This document shows, piece by piece, positions 14,729 to 22,434 of a DNA stretch of 34,929 nucleotides; position 1 is the stretch's first letter; each line of letters starts with the position of its first letter. The notes below the pieces were generated by a model. That model had not been told where the DNA came from and did not search any database. It saw only the letters and a list, made by a program, of their open reading frames with translations. The translations under genes were made by a program, and so were the position numbers. The DNA comes from JBBAEV01 sp041655735. Lineage in GTDB: Bacteria; Bacillota_I; Bacilli_A; RF39; UBA660. The stretch lies in the NCBI GenBank assembly GCA_041655735.1, contig JBBAEV010000007.1:1-34929 (forward strand). The letters run 5' to 3'.

Positions 14729-15394
14729 ATGGAAAATGAAAAACTAGTGGAATTAGTTATGGGTAATGATAAAATGATATGGCATATTGTTAATATGTTT
14801 CCGTGGTATAAAGATAGTGAGGATTTATATAACATTGGGGTTATAGGATTAAAAAAAGCATATGATAATTTTGACGAAACAAGAAATGTAAAGTTTTCAA
14901 CATATGCATTCCCCTATATCTTAGGTGAAATAAGAAAATATGTTAGAGAAGATAAACCTATAAAGATGAGTCGTAATATTCAAAGATTAGCAGGTAAAAT
15001 AGAAGAAGCAAAAGCTTTTTTAAATCAACATTTAATGAGAGAATCATCTCTTTCTGAATTATCACTATATTTAGAAATAGAAGAAGATGCTTTAAGAGAA
15101 GCTCTATCAATAAACAATATAGTTCAAAGTCTTGATGAACCAATAATAACTGATGGTAAAGAACTAACCTTATATGATTCTATCCAAAAAGAGGAAAATA
15201 TTGATTTACTTGATTTACTTGCTTTAAAAGATGAAATGGAAAAATTAAAGCCTCATGAAAAGAAGATTTTATATAATCGTTATTATAATGATTTGACTCA
15301 AGCAGAAACTGCTTCTTTATTAGGAATAACCCAAGTTCAAGTATCTCGTCAAGAACAAAAAATATATGAAAAATTAAGAGAAGGGTTACATTAA
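14729..15394 (+). CDS. sigF: RNA polymerase forespore sigma factor SigF
   Basis: A 221-residue sigma-70 family factor of the SigF/SigG/SigB group. Region 2 is clear in SEDLYNIGVIGLKKAYDNFDETRNVKFSTYAFPYILGEIRKYVRED (about 30-75). Region 3 follows, and region 4 holds the HTH LTQAETASLLGITQVQVSRQEQKIYEKL (about 191-218), whose QVQVSR matches SigF. It is some 30 residues shorter than B. subtilis SigF, mostly at the N-terminus, where region 2 begins almost at once. Its place between spoIIAA and spoVA identifies it as sigF rather than sigG. It starts 8 bases after spoIIAA, on ribosome-binding site TAGGTGAT that overlaps the upstream stop. It should direct early forespore transcription, but the usual inhibitor gene spoIIAB is not in this operon. 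Confidence 0.92.
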   Translation: MENEKLVELVMGNDKMIWHIVNMFPWYKDSEDLYNIGVIGLKKAYDNFDETRNVKFSTYAFPYILGEIRKYVREDKPIKMSRNIQRLAGKIEEAKAFLNQHLMRESSLSELSLYLEIEEDALREALSINNIVQSLDEPIITDGKELTLYDSIQKEENIDLLDLLALKDEMEKLKPHEKKILYNRYYNDLTQAETASLLGITQVQVSRQEQKIYEKLREGLH

Positions 15395-15410
15395 AAAAAC
15401 TTTTTAATCC

Positions 15411-15436
15411 ATACTATTGATGAAAGGAGATAGTAT
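15411..15436 (+). promoter_or_regulatory. Hairpin displaying the spoVAC ribosome-binding site
   Basis: ATACTAT (15411-15417) pairs with ATAGTAT (15430-15436). The 3' arm covers the first two bases of the start codon (15435) and the loop contains AAAGGAG. It may tune translation of the spoVA genes relative to sigF. Confidence 0.4.
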
Positions 15437-15872
15437 GGATACTAAGAAATATCAAAAAATAGTAGATAAAAATATTCCCAAAGAAAATGTAGTTAATAAC
15501 TGTATTAGATCCTTTATTGTAGGTGGTTTAATAGGTGTATTGGGGGAACTTATTATTCAGATATATACATCTTGTGGTATTCCATCTCAAGATGCTGGTA
15601 CTTTTATGATTATAACTTTAATATTTATTGGTAGCTTACTAACAGCTTTAGGTTTCTTTGATACAGCAGTAGGATACATAAAAGCCGGTTTTATAGTACC
15701 TATTACTGGGTTTGCTCATGCTATGACTAGTGCTGCTTTAGATCACAAAAGAGAAGGATTTATTACGGGAATTGGAGCTAATATCTTTAAATTATCAGGA
15801 AGCGTAATTTTATATGGTATTGTTTCAGCTTATATTTTTGGATTAATTAGATTGTTTATTTTTGGTGGTTAA
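15435..15872 (+). CDS. spoVAC: Stage V sporulation protein AC
   Basis: A 145-residue integral membrane protein matching SpoVAC, with about four hydrophobic segments: CIRSFIVGGLIGVLGELI, FMIITLIFIGSLLTALGFF, the conserved AGFIVPITGFAHAMTSAALDHKREG loop and segment, and a final VILYGIVSAYIFGLIRLF. In known spores it forms part of the inner-membrane channel that loads and releases dipicolinic acid. The start is ATG 15435 after AAAGGAGAT; in-frame upstream TTG and ATG codons overlap the ribosome-binding site. It follows sigF by 40 bases with no strong terminator. spoVAA and spoVAB are absent, so this is the minimal C-D-E set common outside Bacillus. Confidence 0.93.
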   Translation: MDTKKYQKIVDKNIPKENVVNNCIRSFIVGGLIGVLGELIIQIYTSCGIPSQDAGTFMIITLIFIGSLLTALGFFDTAVGYIKAGFIVPITGFAHAMTSAALDHKREGFITGIGANIFKLSGSVILYGIVSAYIFGLIRLFIFGG

Positions 15873-15873
15873 A

Positions 15874-16863
15874 ATGACAATTAATTTTAAAAATGTATAT
15901 CTTAATGCTTCCAGTACTGTAACAGGTTCTCTTGAAAAAGAAGGTCCTTTAGGAGAATATTTTGATTTAACGTATAAAGATGCTTATTTAGGAGAAAAGA
16001 CTTGGGAATTAGCTGAACAAAAATTCCTTACTAATAGCATAGATTTATTACTGAATAAATTAAATAAAACTAGATTTGATATTGATTTGCTTATTAGTGG
16101 AGATTTATTAAATCAAATAACACCCTCTAACTATACTGCTTCTTTTTTAGGTATTCCTTATTTAGGAATATATGCTGCATGTGCTATTAGTGCTGAAAGT
16201 TTGATTATAGGAGCTTCTTTGATTGATAATAAACAAATAAGAAATTGTATTTGTGCTACTTCTTCTCATAATGCATCAGCTGAAAAACAATTTCGATATC
16301 CTACTGAATATGGCTGTCCTAAACCAAAGATATCAACTTTTACCGCAACTGGTGGAGCTAGTGCCTATTTATCTAGTAAAAAAGATAAAATAAAAATAGA
16401 AAGTGGGACTATTGGAAGGGTTATAGATTTAGGAATAAAAGATGCATTTAATATGGGAGCTGCGATGGCTCCAGCGGCTGCGAATACTATTTTTACTCAT
16501 TTAGAAGATACAGGAAGAAATGTAGATTATTATGATTTAATTGTAACTGGTGATCTTGGTGAATATGGTAAAAAGATATTAATTGATTATATGAATGAAG
16601 AATATGGTATCAAATTGAATAATCATGAAGATTGTGGTCTTCTATTATATGACAGGGAAAAACAACCAGTATTTGCCGGAGGAAGTGGTCCTGTATGTAG
16701 CACTTTAGTATTATATGGTTATCTTATTTCTAAAATGAAAAAGAAACAATATAAAAGAATCTTATTTGTTGCGACTGGTGCATTATTTTCTAAAGATATG
16801 GTTAATCAAAAACAAACTATTCCTGCCATAGCCCATGCTGTTTCGTTGGAGGTAGTAGAATGA
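15874..16863 (+). CDS. spoVAD: Stage V sporulation protein AD
   Basis: A 329-residue thiolase-fold protein, the usual length for SpoVAD. The sequence shows ISGDLLNQITPSNYTASFLGIPYLGIYAACA, CATSSHNASAEKQFRYPTEYG and FTATGGASAYLSS in the order expected. In Bacillus, SpoVAD sits on the outer face of the spore inner membrane and binds dipicolinic acid; it is not an active thiolase. It starts one base after the spoVAC stop, with the GGTGG site inside the end of spoVAC, and overlaps spoVAE by 4 bases. An alternative in-frame TTG at 15862 would overlap the ribosome-binding site. Confidence 0.95.
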   Translation: MTINFKNVYLNASSTVTGSLEKEGPLGEYFDLTYKDAYLGEKTWELAEQKFLTNSIDLLLNKLNKTRFDIDLLISGDLLNQITPSNYTASFLGIPYLGIYAACAISAESLIIGASLIDNKQIRNCICATSSHNASAEKQFRYPTEYGCPKPKISTFTATGGASAYLSSKKDKIKIESGTIGRVIDLGIKDAFNMGAAMAPAAANTIFTHLEDTGRNVDYYDLIVTGDLGEYGKKILIDYMNEEYGIKLNNHEDCGLLLYDREKQPVFAGGSGPVCSTLVLYGYLISKMKKKQYKRILFVATGALFSKDMVNQKQTIPAIAHAVSLEVVE

Positions 16864-17210
16864 CTTATATAAATGCCTTTATCTTTGCGGGAATAGTTTG
16901 TGTAATTGGTCAAATTATATTAGATAGAACAAAATTAACACCAGGACATGTTACTAGTTTATTTGTAGTAACAGGAGCTTTCTTAGATATATTTAATATA
17001 TATGATAAATTTGTTCAGTGGGCTGGTGGTGGTGCCTTAGTTCCTATTACTAGTTTTGGTCATCTTCTAATCCATGGTGCATTAGAAAAAGCAGGGCAAT
17101 TTGGTATCACAGGACTTGCTATGGGAATGTTTGATTTAACTGCATCAGGAATAACTGCTGCCATTGTAATAGCATTCTTTCTAGCTATAATATTTAAACC
17201 AAGAGGATAA
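16860..17210 (+). CDS. spoVAE: Stage V sporulation protein AE
   Basis: A 116-residue membrane protein corresponding to SpoVAEb. Hydrophobic segments: INAFIFAGIVCVIGQIIL, TSLFVVTGAFLDIF, the conserved ALVPITSFGHLLIHGALEKA, and a C-terminal GITAAIVIAFFLAIIF. It is part of the dipicolinic-acid channel with SpoVAC. Its ATG overlaps the spoVAD stop (ATGA), so translation is coupled. It ends the sigF-spoVA unit, with a terminator immediately after the stop. No spoVAF or other spoVA gene follows. Confidence 0.93.
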   Translation: MTYINAFIFAGIVCVIGQIILDRTKLTPGHVTSLFVVTGAFLDIFNIYDKFVQWAGGGALVPITSFGHLLIHGALEKAGQFGITGLAMGMFDLTASGITAAIVIAFFLAIIFKPRG

Positions 17211-17222
17211 AACCTCTTTTTT
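17201..17222 (+). terminator. Terminator of the spoIIA-spoVA unit
   Basis: AAGAGG (17201-17206) pairs with CCTCTT (17213-17218), followed by T's to 17222. The spoVAE stop codon is in the loop. Confidence 0.8.
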
Positions 17223-17270
17223 GTTGTATACACAACTAAATACATCTAATTCTCGAATGTTTTATAAATA

Positions 17271-17279
17271 TGTTATAAT
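17271..17279 (+). promoter_or_regulatory. Extended -10 promoter of the P-loop kinase gene
   Basis: TGTTATAAT, 18 bases before the start codon, so the leader is only about a dozen bases. A small dyad, GTTGT-ATAC-ACAAC (17223-17236), lies upstream. Confidence 0.6.
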
Positions 17280-17297
17280 AAAATAGGATGTGATAAT

Positions 17298-17840
17298 ATG
17301 AATAAATCAAGAATATATAATGATAGCATTATATTAATTGGTCCAAGTGGTGCAGGCAAATCAACGATAGCAGAAGAATTAGTGAAAAAAACAGGTATGC
17401 AAAGATTATGTTTAGATAGAATAGCGAATCATAATCGGCAAACTGGTTTTGTAAGAAAGTTTAGAAACCAAGAAGAACATAATTTATTTATGATACATGA
17501 TGCTATTCAAAAAGCTATTGAGCCAGGAGTTTGTGATTTTGGTGCGGGACACTCTATTTATAGTGATGAAAAGATTTTTGATAAAGTCAAAGAGGAATTA
17601 ACTCCTTTTAAAAATATAATATTACTATTACCATCTAAAGATATCAATGAATCGTTAGATGTAATTAATTCTAGATCAACCGGTGATACAAGAGATAACC
17701 TAAAGTTTCTAGTTAGTCCATGTAATCAAGAATTAGCAGCCCATATAATTTATACAAATGGTAAAACACCAGCGGCAATATCAGATGAGATAATAAATTT
17801 AATAACTAATAAAGATTTAAAAACATCACATAACCTCTGA
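17298..17840 (+). CDS. P-loop kinase, shikimate-kinase-like
   Basis: A 180-residue nucleotide-binding protein with Walker A GPSGAGKS at 15-22, a following CLDRIANHNRQTGF segment, and VCDFGAGHSIY around 75-85. This layout fits the shikimate kinase/gluconate kinase branch of small-molecule kinases. The acidic and arginine substrate residues that would fix shikimate are not clearly present, and the C-terminus (SPCNQELAAHIIYTNGKTPAAISDEII) is of the nucleotide-kinase-like type. The substrate is therefore uncertain, and no other aromatic-pathway gene lies nearby. It is transcribed alone from an extended -10 promoter and ends in a terminator that contains its stop codon. Confidence 0.65.
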   Translation: MNKSRIYNDSIILIGPSGAGKSTIAEELVKKTGMQRLCLDRIANHNRQTGFVRKFRNQEEHNLFMIHDAIQKAIEPGVCDFGAGHSIYSDEKIFDKVKEELTPFKNIILLLPSKDINESLDVINSRSTGDTRDNLKFLVSPCNQELAAHIIYTNGKTPAAISDEIINLITNKDLKTSHNL

Positions 17841-17850
17841 TGTCTTTTTT
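17823..17850 (+). terminator. Terminator of the P-loop kinase gene
   Basis: ACATCA (17823-17828) pairs with TGATGT (17838-17843), then a run of T's. The stop codon lies in the 3' arm. Confidence 0.75.
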
Positions 17851-17894
17851 ATAATAATCTTTGTATTTATTTCCTAAAAATGGTAATATATTAA

Positions 17895-17900
17895 TATAAT
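17895..17900 (+). promoter_or_regulatory. -10 box of the ABC transporter operon
   Basis: TATAAT lies 15 bases before the first possible start codon. No clear -35 box. Confidence 0.4.
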
Positions 17901-17914
17901 AAAAAGAGGATGAT

Positions 17915-18838
17915 ATGATGAATATAATTGAAGTAAATAATTTAAAAAAATACTATAAAAATGTAAAGGCAGTAGATGATATATCTTTTACTGTTGAAAA
18001 AGGTTCATTTTTTGCTTTTTTAGGCCCTAATGGTGCTGGTAAATCTACAACTATCAACATTATCGCAACTCTTCTTGAAAAGACTAGTGGTGAAGTATTA
18101 GTCTGCAATAAAGAAGTAGGGAAGAATAATGAAATTATTAGACAAAAAATAGGGGTTGTTTTTCAAAAATCAGTATTAGATGATCTTTTAACTGTAAAAG
18201 AGAATTTAGAATCACGTGCGAGTTTTTATAGTTATTCTAGTAAAGGAATATCTAAAAAAATTGATGAAGTAGTAAAAATTACTGAATTAGAACCATATTT
18301 AAATCGTCGCTATAAAACATTATCAGGAGGGGAAAGAAGAAGAATAGATATCGCTAGAGCTTTAATTAATGAACCTGATGTATTAATTCTTGATGAACCT
18401 ACAACAGGGTTAGATCCTAGTAGTAGAAAAATGATATGGAATATATTAAATAAATTAAGGCATGATAAAAATTTAACTATCTTTTTAACTACTCATTATA
18501 TGGAAGAAACATTAGAAGCAGATAAAGTAGTTATTTTAGATCATGGTAAGATAGTAGCTAGCGGAACTCCTGAATATTTAAGACAAAAACATAGTAATGA
18601 TTTATTAAAAATAACACCTAAAAAAGATTTATTAAAACTATTAGATAAAGATAAAGTTACTTATGAAAAAGATCGTGACATAATAAAAATAAGAATAGAA
18701 GATAGTTTTAAAGGCTTAGACATTATTAATAAATATAAAAAATATATTGATAGTTTTGAAATAATAAGAGGAAATATGGATGATGTATTTTTAAATATAA
18801 CTGGTAGAAAGTTGGATAATCATGAGAGTATTATGTGA
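17915..18838 (+). CDS. ABC transporter ATP-binding protein (DrrA/NatA type)
   Basis: A 307-residue ATPase subunit. Motifs are complete: Walker A GPNGAGKST (about 43-51), Q-loop VVFQKS, signature LSGGERRR, Walker B VLILDEPTTGLDP and H-loop TTHYMEE. After about 220 residues comes the C-terminal extension common to exporters of the DrrA/NatA/CcmA group. It drives an ABC-2 exporter with the following permease, whose start overlaps this gene by 17 bases. Two ATG codons are adjacent (17915 and 17918); the second is better spaced from GAGGATGAT. The cargo cannot be told; drug, Na+ or lipid export are the usual options. Confidence 0.92.
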   Translation: MMNIIEVNNLKKYYKNVKAVDDISFTVEKGSFFAFLGPNGAGKSTTINIIATLLEKTSGEVLVCNKEVGKNNEIIRQKIGVVFQKSVLDDLLTVKENLESRASFYSYSSKGISKKIDEVVKITELEPYLNRRYKTLSGGERRRIDIARALINEPDVLILDEPTTGLDPSSRKMIWNILNKLRHDKNLTIFLTTHYMEETLEADKVVILDHGKIVASGTPEYLRQKHSNDLLKITPKKDLLKLLDKDKVTYEKDRDIIKIRIEDSFKGLDIINKYKKYIDSFEIIRGNMDDVFLNITGRKLDNHESIM

Positions 18839-19700
18839 ATTAACTAAAAGAAATGTAAAATTATTTTTAAGAGATAAAGCTTCAGTATTCTTTTCCTTTC
18901 TATCAGTTTTAATAATAATTGCGCTATATATGGTTTTTTTAGGAGATATGCAAGTACAATCCATTGAGGAAGAAATGGGACATGTAGAGGGTATCAGATG
19001 GCTTATTAATAGTTGGATTATGGCTGGTATTATTGTGGTTAATACTGTATCACTTCCTCTAGGAGCATTAAACACTATAATAAATGATCAAGAAAAAAAT
19101 GTTACTGACGACTTATTTTCTTCGCCGGTACCCCGTAGTAAAATTATGTTAAGTTATATTTTTTCCTCATGGATTATTGGTATATTATTATCTGTTATTA
19201 CGTTTATTATTGGTGAAGGATATATTGCTTTACAAGGAGGTAGTTTACTACCATTCTTTGATATTATAAAAGTGTTAGGAATAATTATACTATCAGTAAT
19301 ATCTTCCTCTTCATTCTTATTTTTCATTATAACATTTATCAAATCATCAAATGCTTTTGGGGTATTATCAACCATAATAGGTACTTTTATTGGTTTTCTT
19401 AGTGGTATTTATATACCTATTGGTGTACTTGGTAGTGGTATGCAAAGTATAATAAAATTATTTCCACCAGCTCATACTGTAACTGTATTAAGACAAATCT
19501 TTTTAGACAGACCAATGACTTTAGTATTTAAAGACGCCCCATTAAATGTTATAAATGAATATAAAGAATTAAATGGTATTAATATGACTGCTTTTGGTCA
19601 TGAAGTAAACTTTTTATCAATGGTTCTTTATATATTAGGAATTGCTTTTATATTCTATTTATTATCAGCATTTAGAATAAAGAGAATGATTAAAAAATAA
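18822..19700 (+). CDS. ABC-2 type transporter permease
   Basis: A 292-residue membrane protein with six predicted helices: one near the N-terminus (SVFFSFLSVLIIIALYMVFL), a large external loop, then five more, ending in SMVLYILGIAFIFYLLSAF with a basic cytoplasmic tail (RIKRMIKK). The conserved ABC-2 feature of a long extracytoplasmic loop after helix 1 is present. Its start lies inside the ATPase gene, so the two are coupled as an exporter. The alcohol dehydrogenase gene begins 13 bases after it on a good GGAGAG site, suggesting one transcript of three genes. Confidence 0.9.
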   Translation: MRVLCELTKRNVKLFLRDKASVFFSFLSVLIIIALYMVFLGDMQVQSIEEEMGHVEGIRWLINSWIMAGIIVVNTVSLPLGALNTIINDQEKNVTDDLFSSPVPRSKIMLSYIFSSWIIGILLSVITFIIGEGYIALQGGSLLPFFDIIKVLGIIILSVISSSSFLFFIITFIKSSNAFGVLSTIIGTFIGFLSGIYIPIGVLGSGMQSIIKLFPPAHTVTVLRQIFLDRPMTLVFKDAPLNVINEYKELNGINMTAFGHEVNFLSMVLYILGIAFIFYLLSAFRIKRMIKK

Positions 19701-19713
19701 AAGGAGAGATAAT

Positions 19714-20877
19714 ATGAATTTTGATTATTATATACCAACTAAAATTATATTTGGTAGAGGTAAAATAGAATCATTAAAAAGTATAAACTTACCTGGAAAA
19801 AAAGCATTAATAGCAGTTTCTTCTGGTAATTCAATGAAAAAATATGGTTATTTAGATAAAGTAATAAACCTACTTAAAGAAAACAACAATGAATGTATAG
19901 TGTTTGACAAGATATTGTCAAATCCTACTTTGACACATGTGATGGAAGGATCTAGTCTTGCTAAAGAAGAAAACTGTGATTTTATTATTGGTTTAGGTGG
20001 TGGAAGTAGTATTGATTCCGCTAAAAGCATTGCGATTATGGCAACCAATGAAGGAAATTATTGGGATTATATAGGAGGAGGAAGTGGTAAATCTCTTCCT
20101 ATAAAAAATAAACCCTTACCAATAATTGCGATACCTACAACGGCTGGAACTGGAACCGAAGCAGATCCTTGGACCGTTATTACTAAGGAAGATACTAATG
20201 AAAAAATAGGTTTTGGAACAAAAGATACATTTCCTATAATTTCTATTATTGATCCTAATTTAATGCTTTCAATACCACCAAAATTAACAGCTTATCAAGG
20301 ATTTGATGCTTTATTTCATGCAACAGAAGGATATATAGCGAATATCGCAACTGAAATAAGTGATATATATGCTTTAAAAAGTATTAGTTTAATTGGAAAA
20401 TATCTTTCTAAAGCAGTAAACAATGGTAATGACATAAACGCTAGAACAGAAGTAGCCCTTGCGAGTACTTTATCTGGCATGGTAGAATCTACTTCTTCAT
20501 GTATATCAAAACATTCTTTAGCCCATGCTTTAAGTGCTTATCATAGTGATTTACCTCATGGAGCCGCTTTAATTATGATTTCTTTAGCTTATTATAAACA
20601 TTTTATAAATGTTGTTCCTGATAGATTTATTAATATGGCTAAAGCCTTAGGTAAAGAAGATGCAAAAGATCCTAATGATTTTATTTTATTGCTTGAAAAG
20701 CTTCAAAAAGATTGTCATGTTGATGATATAAAATTATCTGATTATAAAGTAGATAAAGATGATTTAAGAAAATATGCAGTAAATGCTAAAGAAACAATGG
20801 GAGGATTATTTACATTTGATCCTAAACCGTTATCTATTGAAGATGCTACAAAGATATTAGAAGAATCATATAAATAA
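19714..20877 (+). CDS. Iron-containing alcohol dehydrogenase
   Basis: A 387-residue NAD(P)-dependent type III alcohol dehydrogenase. The cofactor motif GLGGGSSIDSAK is at about 93-104, and AIPTTAGTGTEA follows near 144. Metal ligands fit the family pattern: the Asp and His in GFDALFHATEGY and the histidines in KHSLAHALSAYHSDLPHGAA. It is likely to reduce aldehydes to alcohols in fermentation, in keeping with an anaerobe, but the substrate is not defined and the product could equally be a diol or lactaldehyde reductase. It follows the ABC permease by 13 bases and probably shares its transcript. A terminator follows directly. Confidence 0.93.
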   Translation: MNFDYYIPTKIIFGRGKIESLKSINLPGKKALIAVSSGNSMKKYGYLDKVINLLKENNNECIVFDKILSNPTLTHVMEGSSLAKEENCDFIIGLGGGSSIDSAKSIAIMATNEGNYWDYIGGGSGKSLPIKNKPLPIIAIPTTAGTGTEADPWTVITKEDTNEKIGFGTKDTFPIISIIDPNLMLSIPPKLTAYQGFDALFHATEGYIANIATEISDIYALKSISLIGKYLSKAVNNGNDINARTEVALASTLSGMVESTSSCISKHSLAHALSAYHSDLPHGAALIMISLAYYKHFINVVPDRFINMAKALGKEDAKDPNDFILLLEKLQKDCHVDDIKLSDYKVDKDDLRKYAVNAKETMGGLFTFDPKPLSIEDATKILEESYK

Positions 20878-20880
20878 ACT

Positions 20881-20905
20881 AAAAAGACTATAAAATAGTC
20901 TTTTT
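20881..20905 (+). terminator. Terminator of the ABC-adh operon
   Basis: AAAAAGACTA (20881-20890) pairs with TAGTCTTTTT (20896-20905). Bases 20883-20906 recur exactly at 21635-21658. Confidence 0.85.
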
Positions 20906-20960
20906 AATTTATTATTTATTTCTAAGATTGTTTTCTTTTAAAAATATTTTAAGGAAATAC

Positions 20961-20989
20961 TAGACATTTTTATAACAAAGTGATAGCAT
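20961..20989 (+). promoter_or_regulatory. Possible promoter of the 21019 gene
   Basis: TAGACA (20961-20966), 17 bases, TAGCAT; an AT-rich CATAAT overlaps. Weak matches only. Confidence 0.3.
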
Positions 20990-21018
20990 AATACTTATTT
21001 AAAAAGGAGATGACTATT

Positions 21019-21624
21019 ATGAAGTTAGAAAATATAAAAAGGCTACATGAAGAGATTGGAATGGAATTAGAAGTAATGACTGCTCAATATTATGCTCTTG
21101 GTCAATTTATTAAGGTTTTTAAAGAAGCGGAAAAAAAATACAGTAAATTATTATCGGATATAAAATATTACAGAAAAAGGGTAGCGGGATTAAAAACCTA
21201 TCCTACTTTAAAACCAGATGCTCAAAAAAGATTAAACGAACTAAATAAAATAAAAAATAGTGGAGTGATATCAGTTAATCTAGAAGAAGAAATTGAAGTT
21301 AGTTCATGGAGTTCTTCTGGTGATGCTGGTTACTTTGCATCAAGTATAAGACAAGATAATCATAATTGGGAGGATGAACTTGAAACCACGAAAGAAAGAC
21401 ATAAGGTTTTACAAGCATTGTGTTATACCAAGAATATTGATTATAATATGAAAGCAGAAAAAAGAGAATCTGCAGGATTTGGATCAACATCTATGGTGTT
21501 ATGTTCAACATTTCAAGTTCCTATTATACGACATAAAATAGAAAATGTTCAAGAACTTGATAATAGGCAAGTAGCTGGGGATTTAAAAGCAGCGGCTTAT
21601 GTATATCAAGTGAGAAATAAATAA
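21019..21624 (+). CDS. Uncharacterised protein with coiled-coil N-terminus
   Basis: A 201-residue protein I do not recognise. The first half is helical with heptad character (EEIGMELEVMTAQYYALGQFIKVFKEAEKKYSKLLSDIKYYRKRV). The centre is serine-rich (SSWSSSGDAGYFASSIRQDN). The second half contains two cysteines and a basic end. No signal peptide, membrane segment or catalytic motif is visible. ATG 21019 is preferred, because the ATG at 21010 overlaps the AAAGGAGA ribosome-binding site. It is bounded on both sides by terminators that share 24 identical bases, so it is a self-contained unit and may have been inserted or duplicated as a cassette. Confidence 0.7.
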   Translation: MKLENIKRLHEEIGMELEVMTAQYYALGQFIKVFKEAEKKYSKLLSDIKYYRKRVAGLKTYPTLKPDAQKRLNELNKIKNSGVISVNLEEEIEVSSWSSSGDAGYFASSIRQDNHNWEDELETTKERHKVLQALCYTKNIDYNMKAEKRESAGFGSTSMVLCSTFQVPIIRHKIENVQELDNRQVAGDLKAAAYVYQVRNK

Positions 21625-21634
21625 AAAACAAACT

Positions 21635-21658
21635 AAAGACTATAAAATAGTCTTTTTA
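21635..21658 (+). terminator. Terminator of the 21019 gene
   Basis: AAAGACTA (21635-21642) pairs with TAGTCTTT (21648-21655), then T's. It matches 20883-20906 perfectly over 24 bases. Confidence 0.8.
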
Positions 21659-21661
21659 TTA

Positions 21662-21670
21662 TGTTATAAT
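21662..21670 (+). promoter_or_regulatory. Extended -10 promoter of scpAB
   Basis: TGTTATAAT starts four bases after the upstream terminator repeat and 32 bases before the scpA start. Confidence 0.65.
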
Positions 21671-21693
21671 AATGATATTAGAGTGGTGATAAG

Positions 21694-22434
21694 ATGAACT
21701 ATAATATAAAAACAAATGAATTTGAAGGTCCTTTAGATTTATTATTACATTTAATAAAACAATCCCAAATAGAAATATACGACATAAAAATAGAAGAAAT
21801 AACTAATCAATATTTAAATTATATTAAACAAATGGAAGAATTAAATCTTGATATAGCATCTGAGTATCTAGTAATAGCTGCTGAATTAATTGAAATAAAA
21901 TCAAGAATGCTTCTTCCTAAACAAACTATTGAAGATTCTGATGAATATGAAGAAGATCCTAAAGAAGCTTTAATTAATAAACTTCTTGAATATAAAAAAT
22001 ATAAAGAAGCTAGTGATAAATTTAAAGAATTGGAAGAAACAAGAAGTTTTATATTCACTAAAATACCAGCCAATTTAAAAGAATATATATCTGATAGTAT
22101 TAAACCAAAACTAGATGAAGAAATAGGAATTAATAATTTATTAGATGCTTTTCAATCTTTTTTAGAAAGACAAAATTTAAAGAAACCTTTAAATGTAAAA
22201 ATAACTAATAAAGAAATAACTATTAATGAAAGAAGAAAAGATATTAAAAATTTATTAAAAACAAAAAAGAAAATAAATATAGAAGAATTATTTGATAATT
22301 TTAATAAATCTTATATTATAACTACATTCCTAACTATATTAGAAATGGCTAAAGATAATGAGATAATAATTAAACAAACTAATAATTTTGATCCAATATA
22401 TATAAGTCTTAAAGAAGGTGTAGAAAATGAATAA
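21694..22434 (+). CDS. scpA: Segregation and condensation protein A
   Basis: A 246-residue kleisin. It starts with the hallmark FEGPLDLLLHLIKQSQIEIYDI (about 9-30), then EYLVIAAELIEIKSRMLLPK (about 59-78), an acidic linker, and a C-terminal winged helix (DNEIIIKQTNNFDPIYIS). It bridges SMC heads and, with ScpB, forms the condensin that compacts and segregates the chromosome. It overlaps scpB by 8 bases. The GTGGTGAT ribosome-binding site precedes ATG. In B. subtilis scpAB lie in the same general region as dacF-spoIIA-spoVA, supporting old synteny. Confidence 0.97.
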   Translation: MNYNIKTNEFEGPLDLLLHLIKQSQIEIYDIKIEEITNQYLNYIKQMEELNLDIASEYLVIAAELIEIKSRMLLPKQTIEDSDEYEEDPKEALINKLLEYKKYKEASDKFKELEETRSFIFTKIPANLKEYISDSIKPKLDEEIGINNLLDAFQSFLERQNLKKPLNVKITNKEITINERRKDIKNLLKTKKKINIEELFDNFNKSYIITTFLTILEMAKDNEIIIKQTNNFDPIYISLKEGVENE

